A program made the position numbers and the translations under genes. From contig WJXW01000004.1 in the NCBI GenBank assembly GCA_015832175.1, positions 2,728,001 to 2,792,000 on the forward strand: a stretch of DNA of 64,000 bases, read 5' to 3'. This document shows positions 1 through 10,379 of this stretch, one piece after another. The stretch's first letter is position 1, and each line of letters begins with the position of its first letter. A model generated the notes under the pieces. That model saw only the letters and a list, made by a program, of their open reading frames with translations, was not told the DNA's origin and ran no database searches. This stretch comes from Paraphaeosphaeria minitans. Lineage: Eukaryota > Ascomycota > Dothideomycetes > Pleosporales > Didymosphaeriaceae.

Positions 1-1600
1 CTGACCAAAGATTGTAATATTCCGCCGACACTCACTCGAAGGCGTTCGACTGTATTGACTTAGCGAGCTCCGCCGTGGCGATTTTCCATATGAGTGCTCA
101 CATGCCTCGATAAAAGCCTTAGAGTAGACTTACCCTCGTAGGATACATGCATGTCAGAACCCTTGCGCATTGCGTCGCTCGGGTGCCCGCTTGATGTTGC
201 AGAGCCCATTGTTGGGGTGGTTGGTCTCTATGGATGCAGCAACCCCGACCGAAGTATGGCTGTTGTGTTGGTCTTGCGCTTCCGTCTCACGGACAGTCTT
301 GTCTAATTCCGCGCGGAATGCAGGGGTGAGGTCATGTCTCCGTGTATGGACTGGGACGGTCTTTGTATGCCATTGCGCCACTCCCTGGGCATGCAGCTAT
401 GTGGAGGTGGTGTGCGCTGTAGCGCTAGAGAAAGATGTGCACGTGGCATTCTAATACTTCAAGTAGGGCCTGTGGGGATGACAGAGTTGCTTTCGCCACA
501 CCTCGTTTTCAAGGGCAGCAACCTTGAGGACCTCGAGCAAAAGTTCTGCGGGCATCTATCTTGAGGTTGGAGTTATACAACATCTAGGTCGATTCCACCG
601 ATATCGGTAGTCGTTTTAATGCTCTCTGATGGAAAGGATTGATGGGTCCTCGCTGAATGTCTTGGTAGGCCAAATGGTCGGTTTGTAGGAGGTAGCCTAG
701 ACTCAGGTGCACATGGTCCCACGTGCAAGGTGACCGCGCCAGAAAGCAATAGAAGCTTCGGCATCCTAAGGATGCGTCAAGTCCGTAGCTATCGCCCCGA
801 TGAGGAAGCAAGTGCTTAAGCCGAGCCTCGGAAGTGGACCTTGACGTAAAATGCCGGTGGGTAGAGAGAGCTGTTCCGGGAGATTGCTGGTGTGAGAAGA
901 TATGAAGATTATCAAGGCCACCAGCAGGATTTGAGAACTGGCATTGCTCGCCCAGTATCAATATAATCAGTTGCCGCCCATTGGCGGGAGGCGGTGTTTC
1001 AATCCTCAGCGTCTATCAGCGGAAGAAGTCTACTACTGACCAGGGGATACCTTTCATTTGGAGGCGACGCCACGCGGGACATGCGGGCCCTGAGATAGGG
1101 CCAGGAGCTTGACGATGGATTGACAGATGCACACGCTATCGGCGACTGTCATGAGAAACTCGAGGAGTATTTGAGGTGTCGTGGTACTCGAGAGAAGTTC
1201 CGCCTACCATCGTTCGCGTTGGATCGCCGCTGCTGGCCGGGGCGCGCAGCACTAAGCCTCGTCGGGGCATGCAAGCGACTTGAAGCATCAGGGCATGCCG
1301 GCAACTAGGCCTGTGTCCCGTCCTTCATCAATCAACCTCAATCTATTCCGTTCCTCGTCTATTCTAGCGCAGATTGCATATTTTTACCCTCCCCATCCGG
1401 AGTGCCATGTGATGTCTCAGCGGATTGCGGCTTGCTGTTTCCTCAGCCGGCCCTTTACTTTGGAATAGCCTGGCTGGGGTATGGGGTAACTGCTATCCTG
1501 GTTTCTGGAGAGGTGCAACGAGGGCTGTCACGCCCCTTCGTGACGCGGGAGATGTACTCCACACCCAAGGCGCTTTTTGAGTCCGGGGTAAAAGCAAATG
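1..1600. other. No recognisable gene
   Basis: GC-balanced sequence upstream of the cellobiose dehydrogenase gene. Short open frames exist on both strands (longest about 125 codons, minus strand 584-961), but none shows a family motif, a convincing intron structure or a consistent frame, so none is called. The right part presumably holds the dehydrogenase promoter. SYGGRG-type matches (candidate CreA carbon-repressor sites) are seen as CTGGGG at 1474-1479 and CCGGGG at 1583-1588; such short matches are expected by chance and are only suggestive. Confidence 0.5.
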
Positions 1601-1601
1601 G

Positions 1602-1608
1602 TATATAA
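1602..1608 (+). promoter_or_regulatory. Candidate TATA box of the cellobiose dehydrogenase gene
   Basis: TATATAA lies about 100 bp upstream of the start codon at 1708, a usual distance for a fungal core promoter with a short leader. No transcript data, so the assignment is positional. Confidence 0.5.
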
Positions 1609-1707
1609 CGGAGGACGTGGGACGGCATGGGTCCGGCCAGTGGCCATTGACTGCTCCCCTTAGCATCCTACCAGCCTGTACAGCTTTTGCGGTACCAATA
1701 CCTCAAG

Positions 1708-4255
1708 ATGAAGGGCTTTCTCGCTTTCAAAGCAGCTTTGCTGCTGTCCGCTCTTTGTAGGCCGACGCGCCACTCGATCTGCAGGCTTAACTGTGACTGA
1801 CAAACGTAGCCGTCCCGGCGGCTTTTGCCCAGGACTCATTCACACACGCTGGCACTGGTATTACTTTCTACCGTCAGACCATCTCCACCGCGGAGACTAG
1901 TGGCGGCCTCGAGTGGGGTTACGCTCTTCCTGCGACCGGTTCTGGCAATGCTGAATACATTGGTTATATCGTGAGTCCTCCAGTCTGGGCAGATCGCGAG
2001 GATCGCTTCTGACTAGGAACAGAAAGGCTCTACACCGAGTGGAGCAGGATGGAGTGGTATAAGTCACGCAGGCGGCATGGCCAACTCTCTCTTACTTGTC
2101 GCCTCGCCCTCTGGTACCAACGTGAAGACTCAATTTGTCTGGGCAGGGTAAGTGTCACCTAGGTTCTTTTTCTGAATGCGAGCGCTAAAAGGCTACAGAG
2201 GGTACTCCGCCCCCGAAGACTACACCGGCAACGCTACGATCACACAGATTGCGCACACTGTTAGCGCTGGCAGCTTTGAGGTGATCTACCGATGTGAATG
2301 GTGCTGGGTCTGGAATCAGAAGGGTGCAACTGGCTCACAGATCCCCGACGAGGTCCAAGTCATCGGATGGGCCCAGCACAAGGCTCTTCCCTCCGACCCA
2401 TGGGTTCAGCACAACAACGGGCAGGGCATTTTCGGTATCCCAGTTGCAAACGCCAGAAACGCCAAATACTCCAGTTGGATACCAGACACCACTCCCACAG
2501 GCACTCCCACTGCCACACCCACTGCCACCTCGTCTCCTACATCCTCTACCCCTGCTGGTCCGACAAGCTGCGCTGGTAAGCCCGCTCTAACTGAATCATA
2601 TGACTACATTGTTGTGGGCGCTGGCGCTGGAGGTATCCCGGTCGCCGACAGACTTTCCGAGGCTGGCAAGAAGGTTCTCCTCATTGAGAAGGGCCCGCCA
2701 TCTCTGGCCCGGTTCGGCGGAACCATGAAGCCTGACTGGCTTAAAGATTACCAGCTGACTCGATTTGACGTTCCCGGTCTTTGCAACCAGATCTGGGTCG
2801 ATTCTGCCGGTATTGCATGCACCGACACTGATCAGATGGCCGGATGCGTTCTGGGAGGGGGAACTGCTGTCAATGCTGCTCTTTGGTGGAAGCCTGTTGC
2901 GGTCGATTGGGACACCAACTTCCCCGCGGGCTGGAAGTCGGCCGACATCAAGTCTTCTGTGGATGCCGTATTCAAGCGCATCCCCGGCACGGATACTCCT
3001 TCATCAGATGGCAAGCGCTACAAGCAGGAAGGCTTCAACGTGCTTGCTTCGGCCTTTGCAGCGGCCGGCTGGAAGCAGGTTACTGCCAACAATGTTCCCG
3101 ACCAGAAGGACCGTGTATTTTCGCACTCGCCGTTCATGTACGAAGGTGGCCAGAGGCAAGGACCTATGGGAACATACCTCGTTACCGCTCTCCAGAGATC
3201 TAACTTCAAGCTACTTACCAACACCACTGTAAGGCGTGTTGTTCGTACCGGCAGCAAGGCGACTGGTGTAGAGCTTGAGAGCGGCTACTGTGGTACAGTC
3301 AAGCTCAACGCCGGCGGACGCGTCATCCTATCTGCCGGTACTTTCGGGTCCTCCAAGCTTCTCTTCCGAAGTGGTATTGGCCCAACCGATCAGCTTAACG
3401 TTGTCAAGAACAGCGTACAGGATGGCCCTTCGTTCATTAATTCGTCCCAGTGGATCAACCTTCCCGTTGGCCAGAACTTGAACGATCATGTCAACACCGA
3501 CCTCGTCGTCCAACACCCGAATGTCTCATTCTACGACTTCTACCAAGCCTGGACTGATCCTATTGCGGCTGATAAAAAGCTATATCTTGAAAGCCGTGCT
3601 GGTATCCTTGCTCAATCCGCACCCAATATCGGTCCTCTTGCTTGGGAGGTCATCAAGGGTTCTGATGGTAAGGACCGTCAATTCCAGTGGACTGCTCGTG
3701 TTGAAGGCCCCAAGGAGGGTGACAACTACTCCATGACCATCTCTAATTACCTCGGCCGTGGTTCGACCTCGCGTGGTATTGCCAGCATCAACGGCGCTCT
3801 TAGCATGACTGTCAGCAAGCCTCCCTACCTCTCGCAGCAGGCCGATACCGACGCCGTCATCGCCAGTTTGAAGAGTATGCAGAAGGCCATCTCCAAGCTA
3901 CCATCAATCACCTGGGAGGTTCCTGCACCCGGTATCTCGATCGAGGATTACGTTGCCAGCCTTCCCAAGACCCCTTCCGCTCGGCGTGCAAACCATTGGA
4001 TTGGTACCGCCAAGGTTGGTACGGACAGCGGCCTCAAGGGTGGAACTGCCGTCGTTGATACCAACCTACAAGTCTATGGTACAGACAATATTCACGTTGT
4101 CGATGCTTCCATTTTTCCCGGGTAAGCTATCGTTCTCTATCATTACGTCTTGAAGACATACTGACTTGTATAGCCACATCACTACAAACCCGACCTCATA
4201 CATTGTCACTGTCGGGGAACATGCAGCCAAGAAGATTTTGGCATTGAAGTCTTAG
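1708..4255 (+). CDS. cdh: Cellobiose dehydrogenase (cytochrome domain + GMC flavodehydrogenase), secreted, five exons
   Basis: Exons read as 1708-1756, 1810-1970, 2023-2147, 2199-4121 and 4174-4255, all with GT-AG introns of about 50 nt, giving 779 aa. Residues 1 to about 23 form a signal peptide ending AFA|Q. A CDH-type cytochrome domain follows (to about residue 205), with Met in SHAGGMANS and His in VQHNNGQGIFG as likely heme ligands. A Pro/Thr/Ser linker precedes the GMC domain, whose FAD motif VVGAGAGG is near residue 247. The catalytic NHWIG is near residue 709 and the His-Asn region GHITTNPTSY lies across the last intron. Family knowledge: it oxidises cellobiose to the lactone and passes electrons through the heme to lytic polysaccharide monooxygenases outside the cell. 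No CBM1 cellulose-binding domain follows the GMC domain, so it is a CBM-less ascomycete type. The start is fixed by the signal peptide; the frame is intact. Confidence 0.93.
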
Positions 4256-4818
4256 CTACGCTTAATGCTTTTGGTCGAGCGATAGAGAGAATAGTCGACG
4301 ACGTTGCACACTTGGTCTGCGCCGTACGTGTCAGGGAGTGATGTCGCCTGCAAGGTGAGCAGTGCAGTGGAGTTGGATGTGAAGGCCCAACCCAGTGTGT
4401 GAGCAGCTACATATGCAAGGCGAGTTTGACTTCGACCTCGATCATTATCTTCGCAAAACTGATCTTTGCACAGAGGCAGAGTGCAAAGTGCAAAGAAAAG
4501 CATCTGTGTATGAACCCATGAAGTGTTGTAAATGCCCGTCAGCATTCCTGTCCATTGCCCCTATCCTTTTACAACTCCCCTGTATAAATTTCAATTCATA
4601 TCAAAACTTGCATGCCCGATTAGACTCTTGTTCCGCACTTGTAGACCGTTTCATGAAACAGCCCCTGCTTATTAATAACGCGCTAGCACTGCCGCTAGGT
4701 ACGCTACTACACGATGCTGCCTGAAAGCCCCTTTTACTAACATGAGAACGACAGGTCTGCACGCTACAAGTCTAATTCGGCTTTCTCTTCGAAGTGCGCT
4801 GCATGTACTCCGAGCAGA
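4256..4818. other. Intergenic, no gene seen
   Basis: Sequence between the dehydrogenase stop and the F-box ATG. Short open frames on both strands lack motifs. It must hold the terminator of the former and promoter of the latter; no specific site is convincing. Confidence 0.6.
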
Positions 4819-5897
4819 ATGCATCTGCTATCGCTGCCACCAGAACTCATACATGGCATCCTCCATTTTGCCAACTGGCAGGACACCCTTTCCTTCATTT
4901 CCACGACAAAATATCTTACGGGTTCAATACTCTCTAAATCAGATATTAGCCGTCTACGGCGCGACTGTCGCGACCATCTGCTGGCCAGAGAGACCAATTA
5001 CCGAACAGAGCGAGGATGGCCGCTTGAAAAGAACGTCAGAAGAGATGCCTGGTACGGACACGCTGAAAATTACGGAGAGCACATGTATCTATGGGATGTT
5101 TCAAAGGCCACAGACTCAGTATGCCTACCTTGCTATACTTGCTTGCGCAACCGAAGTCTCGAAATGTTCACGTCGAGCATGCGCTGTCGAGCATGCGCTG
5201 CGGCGCACAAATGATTGGCCAGATGAGCGCTAGCCGACGCACGTGTATTCCCTGCGGAGTAAAGACGGGATTCTATTACGGCGGTCAGAAATTGCGCGCC
5301 AGCTTCAGCGTGTGCGAGAAATGCAATGCCATCAAGTCGCCCCATAGTGGCATGCGGCATGACCCGGACACTCTAGAGATGCTGCCGAAGTCCTTGCCGC
5401 GGCGATACAATGTGTCTGCCGACGACGATTACGGTAGATCCCCAAAAATCGGACTCGAAGATTACTGGTGGTGGACATATAGCCACATGTGCGCTATTTG
5501 TGTCGGTGAGGCTGGGTACACCATGGAGCAAGTACTCAACGCAGAACCCAGGAAAGATGCCCTCCAGACTAGGATGAAGGAGCGGTATAGACTAAGCATG
5601 CTAGCTTCACTGGCAAAGCAACGGGAGCGAGGTCGCCAGATCAGAGCTTCCATGGGAGAGCCAGAACATTGGTCTGCACAGAGCATCGAAAGCATGAAGC
5701 TTGATAACAACCCTTTTCCGAATTTTCAACCCAGACCTTTCATCCCCAACTTCGAAGCCCAGGATTACGAGGCAGGATGGAACCAAGCCATCCTCGATCA
5801 CATAAGTGGTGAGACATCAAGAGTCCAAATCGAGGCCCGAAAGAATCGGCGAGCCAACGCAGGTAACCGCAGGCATCTAGTGGCTGGTCCAAAATAA
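4819..5897 (+). pseudogene. F-box / Cys-rich protein gene, frameshifted by a 14-bp tandem duplication
   Basis: The frame opening at 4819 begins with an F-box-like segment (LPPELIHGILHFANWQDTLS, residues about 6-25) and continues to Cys pairs (CLPCYTC). It stops at about 5214. A second frame then runs to the stop at 5895-5897 and carries further CxxC motifs (CIPC, CEKC, CAIC), probably zinc-binding, with an Arg-rich tail. The switch coincides with GTCGAGCATGCGCT present twice in tandem (5172-5185 and 5186-5199). With a single copy the two frames join without any stop into about 354 aa. F-box proteins are usually substrate receptors of SCF ubiquitin ligases; the targets here are unknown. The duplication is too short to be an intron, so the gene is broken in this strain unless the assembly is wrong. 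As it stands the product would keep the F-box but lose about two thirds of the protein. Confidence 0.8.
5172..5199. repeat. 14-bp perfect tandem duplication that breaks the F-box gene
   Basis: Two adjacent copies of GTCGAGCATGCGCT. Fourteen is not a multiple of three, so the extra copy shifts the frame; deleting one copy restores a continuous frame across the Cys-rich region. Confidence 0.95.
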
Positions 5898-6977
5898 TGT
5901 CAGTAAATGTTGATTGGGCAGGGATTATACTAAGCTGGTGTTGGACATATACGCTGCTGAGTCCCTCACGAGTCCACAGCAACACCGACCACAAGATCGC
6001 CAGTTCAGGGAGCGCACCAACATGCTCCATATCCCCGCATGTATACCACTGCCCATACAAGCCATCTGAAAACCCTGGGACTGCCATCCTCAAACCGAAT
6101 TGCCCTGTGCTTGAACGCTATAACGTCGTTGTAGCAAGGATATCGAAGGCGCCGAACCTATATTTGAGCTGCGTCTATCATGATCTTTCTATTGTAGATA
6201 TAAATAGGTAATGTAGAAATAATTGTGGTTACGGGAGGTTGAGGGACCAGTATACGCGATGCGAGTGTGGTGTCATCTCCTCTATCTACTAACGCCATAA
6301 AAATTGGCATAAATTTTGCGAATAGGTAGGCTGTCAAGTCGTACCTGCGCCGCGAGTCCGAGCGGGAACCGGTTTGTGAAACGGGCCTGTCCGGCGAGGG
6401 TCTACAGAATCGCGCGATTTCGACAAGGTGGCCGGCTGTTTTGCGCGTGCTAGTCATGGCGGGAGATTGGACGCAATACAGTCTTTTTAGGGGATCTTAG
6501 GATTTGTATAAGGGCGGAAGACAGATGTGCACTAGTGCTCATGGCATGTCACTAGGTTACTCCGAGCTTACCCTACCGGTAGTGCACGAAGGTACGCCCT
6601 AGTGGGATAAGTAGATGGTTTTGTCTCTCTAATTGAAATGCGGGCCAGCTAGCACGTCTATTGATAAACCTATCTCTTAATCGGCCATGCAGGAGTATAT
6701 GCGATGCCACGTTGGCCTACAGCGCAACTACCTATGATGTGAATTTATTTTTGGCCATCATCTTTATTCACGCGAGACTGCGCAAGGTGCATCACAGGCC
6801 ATGTTGACAGATGGCCTAAGAGCGACGCCCCTCTGGTGTACCCATGTTCAAAACCCTTTCGGCAACTTGCCACCCACTTGATTTCTCCCGGCCCCGTAAG
6901 GCTACCTTCCTATATTTCCTACATGAGCCGACACCACAATACACACAGCACTTCTTGCGCAGTGTTTTGATTCGTCT
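5898..6977. other. Intergenic, no gene seen
   Basis: About 1.1 kb between two convergent transcription units (the F-box gene and the short-chain dehydrogenase). No motif-bearing frame, repeat or RNA gene was recognised; it should contain both polyadenylation regions. Confidence 0.6.
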
Positions 6978-8044
6978 CTATTGATGCCGATGAATTTCCA
7001 ATGCGCCAGCCTCGCAAATCATCAGCTTGACCACTTTCAATTCTAAGTAGGTCACTTACCTGGTGCGAAGGGTAAAGTAAGGTGTCGGCAACAACGACAT
7101 TCTCTCGCCTCCCGGCCGCAAACACAATGACTTCAGCAATGTCCTCCGGTGTCAGCGGATCGCAGCCACTATGTTAGGTCAGTATCACACTAAGATAAAG
7201 GTCATTGGGCCTACGCGTAGACTGCATCCGCTTTCTCCTTGTGAAATCGATGCCGAATGTCGTTGAACTCCTGCAGCTTCTCAGTGCTGTGATCTCGCGT
7301 AAGGACAAAAGACCTACAGTAAGCACTTGTCCTGGATCCACTGTCATGACACGAATCCGCGTGGCTATCAGCTCTTTGCGGAGCGACTCTGTGAACGATC
7401 GGACCGCCGCTTTGGTAGAGCAATAAATCTACATTATCGCCATTTAGTCCTTCTGGTCGCCCATCGGACCCAATCGAGAGAACTCACAGAGCCCCCGGCA
7501 TACGGTTCTCTTCCTGCCATACTTCCCAACATGATTATGTCTCCTTTTCCACCATCAGGTCGCCCTCTGAAGATGTGAAGAACAGCTTGCGTCATTTGTA
7601 TAACACCCGTGACATTGGTTGCGTATACACTCGTGATTACATCAGGTGGTACATCAGGTGGCCGTTCTACACCAGACATGAAACCCCTGCATCGTTACTC
7701 TCGGTATCTTTCTCTTCTCGGCGATCCACTTACGCGTTGTTGACCAAAACATCCACATCCTCGAAGTCCTCGTCTAAGTTCTCAAAGAATGAATCGATCT
7801 GTTCCTTCTTGCTAACATCCAACTCTTTGACACACACCTTGACTCCACGACCCGCTTCTTTCTGAATCTGACTCTTAAGCTCGTGCAGGCGGTCAAGGCG
7901 GCGGGCTGTAAGGATCAATTTTAGATTGTCGGGACATGTGCGTGCGAATTCGATGGCAGTGCTGCGACCGATGCCGGAGGAGGCTCCGGTGATGAGGATG
8001 TTCTTGCCATGAAGAACGCGCTGCATTGATGTTGAGGGTGCCAT
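6978..8044 (-). CDS. NADP-dependent short-chain dehydrogenase (3-hydroxy acid / L-allo-threonine dehydrogenase type), six exons
   Basis: Exons on the minus strand: 8044-7734, 7686-7488, 7428-7318, 7270-7215, 7168-7060 and 7010-6978, joining in frame to 272 aa. Classical SDR features: TGASSGIG nucleotide-binding motif near residue 20, VNNAG near residue 102, a GS(M/I)AGREPY segment, catalytic YCSTK just after the second intron, and DPGQVLTEF. The C-terminal segment ([20 protein letters not shown], then SHQAGA) matches the family of yeast YMR226C and bacterial YdfG, which oxidise 3-hydroxy acids such as serine and allo-threonine with NADP and are usually cytosolic. Five introns of 46-59 nt were placed by splice consensus and homology of the joined frame. 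Exon 2 has an in-frame 12-bp tandem duplication giving PPDVPPDV. The gene looks intact. Confidence 0.92.
7638..7661. repeat. 12-bp in-frame tandem duplication in SDR exon 2
   Basis: TACATCAGGTGG occurs twice in tandem on the plus strand, coding PPDV-PPDV on the minus strand. Family members normally have one such unit ahead of the ATNVTG segment. Confidence 0.9.
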
Positions 8045-8278
8045 AATTGTTCAAATCGGGGAGTCAAACAAACAATTGGCCTTGAGTGAGGGTTTGAGCA
8101 ATGCACAATGACACATTGGGCATCGGGGATGTAAGGTGTGGGGAAGTGGAGTCATAGGCAGGTTCGACACTAACCAGATCTAGTTACGTCATGATGGTAT
8201 TTGTGTAGGGACGTCCAGCGTCCTGGTCTTCCTGAGGTACATTACGAAAATTGAAAAAATGACTCGAGATGAATATTC

Positions 8279-8866
8279 TCAGCTCGACTGAGAAGCGTTT
8301 CTTCTGCGTCTGCTTCTACGCTGTCCACCTCCTCCAGAATGTGCTCGCTGCTCTTCATGCCGAAATATCTTCATCGTCCGATTGCTCACCAACTCCCACT
8401 CCACCTCTCCTTCCATCGCCATCAACCTCCGCTGACACTTAAGAAATCCCTGCACATCAAAGCATAGCTTGTTCAGCTTCAGCGGCATGTCTTTTGTCTC
8501 CAACGCGATCTGATGACAAGTTGCGGATATTGCTGCTCCTATCGGCGAGAGGTTGAGTATTGAAGAATCGGTGTCGTATAGAAGACGTTTCTTGGGGCTC
8601 GTAAGGGCGTGACGCCAGATGATGCGACCGATCTCGAAGGTTAGGGCCAGAAGGGGAGATGCGGTGTTGGAACGGCTGCCGCAGTGGGCGTCGAGGGGTC
8701 CCAAAACCTTTGGGTGTGTCGTCTGGCGACGTCGCTTGGTAACCTTGGTGACGCCCGTCGGGCTCTGTGGGGAATGTGCGCTTGCTGCAGAAGGACCGCT
8801 CGAAGGGGGTTTGCGTGTCGTTGCAACTTGAGCCTTAGCGCGATTCGCTGTCATTGCTGGAGCCAT
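8279..8866 (-). CDS. Small basic protein of unknown function, weakly 2EXR/F-box-neighbour-like
   Basis: The frame runs 195 aa from an ATG at 8866 in a good context (CAAGATGGC). An in-frame ATG at 9004 would add 46 residues but reads like leader sequence. The first 65 residues are Ala/Ser/Pro/Lys-rich and probably disordered. Residues about 70-145 form the only ordered-looking part, starting LLALTFEIGRIIWRHAL and including a Cys-His pair (SATCHQIALET). This resembles the LPxEIRxxIWxxAL opening of fungal 2EXR-type proteins, common in Pleosporales with unknown roles. The tail is Arg-rich and ends in Ser. No signal peptide or membrane segment. It lies tail-on upstream of the SDR gene (235 bp apart, same strand). 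The family link is tentative. Confidence 0.6.
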   Translation of the reverse strand: MAPAMTANRAKAQVATTRKPPSSGPSAASAHSPQSPTGVTKVTKRRRQTTHPKVLGPLDAHCGSRSNTASPLLALTFEIGRIIWRHALTSPKKRLLYDTDSSILNLSPIGAAISATCHQIALETKDMPLKLNKLCFDVQGFLKCQRRLMAMEGEVEWELVSNRTMKIFRHEEQRAHSGGGGQRRSRRRRNASQSS

Positions 8867-9570
8867 CTTGGCTTGATTTGGTAGATGTGTAATGGTTTGT
8901 TTTGGGGAAGAATCGAGAGATTCGACGAGGATTTGTGATGGACTTCTGGTGAACAAGAATGATGAGGCTTTTGCGAAGTGGTGTGACGATTTTGGAGTAC
9001 GCAAGAGTCAACGGATCGGCAGAAGGTGCTGCTCTTATAGTAAGGCTGTTGAAGGCTGTGAATGGGACAACTTTATTGTGCCGTGTGGCACAATAGACGA
9101 GGAGTGAATGATACCTAATACGATAGGTGAGTGAATGACAGCCGATTTTGGGTCACCACCATGAGGTTCACAGAGTGGGCGACAGGACAATGCATAGTGA
9201 ATTAACTCGAGATTTCCAATTATAGGAACAATGGCAGCCTAGCCGTGGGTTTTCTTCCCAACGTGGCACCAGATCATGGTACAGTCTGTTGAGCGTTAGG
9301 CCTAGTGCCATGATCGAGCGGTCGCTTTACCGTGGATCGCACTCACCTAGATAGGGTCGGAGTGATGCACGCGAGAATCAATGCCGCGATTGTAGCAGTA
9401 GTTGGACTATATCGAACATTGCATTTCAGGGCTGCTCACGAGGAGGTGTTTAAGGAGCAGCACGAGCAGGACTCATCATCCGCATTGGCTGCTGGATGTC
9501 AGGGCAGCTGTCCATTGGTTGAGGTTTTCTGTACAATCATTGTGACAAACGGTCTTGTTGAGGCACCCGC
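8867..9570. other. Intergenic, no gene seen
   Basis: Contains the leader and promoter of the small basic protein gene and the 3' region of the NatC subunit gene. Short open frames on the plus strand (for example 9332-9667) overlap the real minus-strand exon at 9571-9783 and carry no motif. Confidence 0.6.
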
Positions 9571-10139
9571 TCAAAGCACTACTCGACCGGGCTGTCCCGA
9601 AAGGGTGCTGTCCACGAATTCGATCTTCTTCACATGGGCGCCAGGAACGACGACCAGACCGACATAGCGACTGTTCCAGTTGACAGGGGCCGAGGGGTTC
9701 CCCGACTCTTGGACAGCTTTGCGGATGGCGTCTGCAGATGGTGCGCGGTACTCATAGGTGAGGGCGAGAATGATGTTGCGGTGCTATGATGGGGTTAGGC
9801 ATGGGTACAGACACGATAGGTGCACGATGCTTTGACGGAAAAGACACGATGGGTGCATAGTGCTTTGATGGGAAATCAAGAGCAGACGGCAGTGGGGAGA
9901 AGGCGGACCTTGTCGGTACATTTCATCTGTCCGCCGAAGACGCGGCCATCGGAGGTGTGGATGCGCAGGGGCTGGTCGATGAGGTGCGAGAGGTAGGCGG
10001 TGGCCTCGGTGTTGTGCATGGGGGTGGCCTCGGTGTTGTGCATGGGGATGGCCTCGGTGTTGTCCATGAGGGTGACCTCGTTGTTGTCCCTGGCGATGGC
10101 CTCGTTGTTGTCCCTGGCGATGGCCTCGTTGATGTCCAT
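9571..10139 (-). CDS. NAA38: N-alpha-acetyltransferase 38, NatC auxiliary subunit (Lsm fold), two exons
   Basis: Exon 1 is 10139-9909 and exon 2 is 9783-9571, joined after ...MKCTDK to HRNIIL..., giving about 147 aa. The Sm1 signature (LRIHTSDGRVFGGQMKCTDK, then RNIILALTYEY) and a C-terminal YVGLVVVPGAHVKKIE strand are typical of Naa38/Mak31/LSMD1. This subunit assists the NatC complex (with Naa30 and Naa35), which acetylates N termini of the Met-Leu/Ile/Phe type at the ribosome. The N-terminal extension is six 8-residue repeats of the AIARDNNE type. I start at 10139 because the next upstream in-frame ATGs (10265, 10325) would leave almost no leader before the divergent gene at 10380. The donor (GTCCGC) is non-consensus and the 125-nt intron is long for this window, so the exon 1 end is the weakest point. 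Confidence 0.83.
9811..9882. repeat. Imperfect 33-bp duplication inside the NAA38 intron
   Basis: Two similar units begin ACACGAT at 9811 and 9844 and both continue through a TGCTTTGA segment. This explains why the intron is more than twice as long as others here. Confidence 0.7.
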
Positions 10140-10144
10140 GGCGA
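10001..10144. repeat. Coding minisatellite, six 24-bp units in NAA38
   Basis: Six contiguous imperfect 24-bp units start at 10001, 10025, 10049, 10073, 10097 and 10121, each opening TGGCCTCG or a close variant. On the coding strand they give an 8-residue repeat (AIARDNNE and AIPMHNTE types). Period 24 keeps the frame whatever the copy number. Confidence 0.92.
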
Positions 10145-10379
10145 TGGCAGACTTGGAGCCGGGAGCCGGCAGTAGACTCACAGCAGCACCAGCCGATGAA
10201 AGTCGTGATCTGGTCTCGTGATGTCGGGAAGCAACCGGCCACGTGAGCGGGCGAAGTCGGTTCATCGGTGGTGCAGGCTTGGCGGCGCGTTGGGTGCGTT
10301 TGGTGGTGCAAGTTACGCGACTCACTGATCAAGTTTTGGGCGGCCGGTGCGTTGCATAGCAGCCATCCGTCACGACACG
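10140..10379. promoter_or_regulatory. Bidirectional promoter between NAA38 and the mitochondrial-protein gene
   Basis: The two genes are head-to-head with start codons 240 bp apart. No TATA box is evident. Assignment is from layout only. Confidence 0.5.

Noticed and set aside
584..961. 125-codon frame on the minus strand near the window start
   Set aside because: No family motif, no promoter or intron logic, and competing frames on both strands.
9332..9667. 111-codon plus-strand frame
   Set aside because: Antisense to NAA38 exon 2 for part of its length, with no motif.
10140..10325. Upstream in-frame ATGs (10265, 10325) as the NAA38 start
   Set aside because: They would leave only about 20-80 bp to the divergent gene's ATG region and add unconserved basic sequence; 10139 is preferred.
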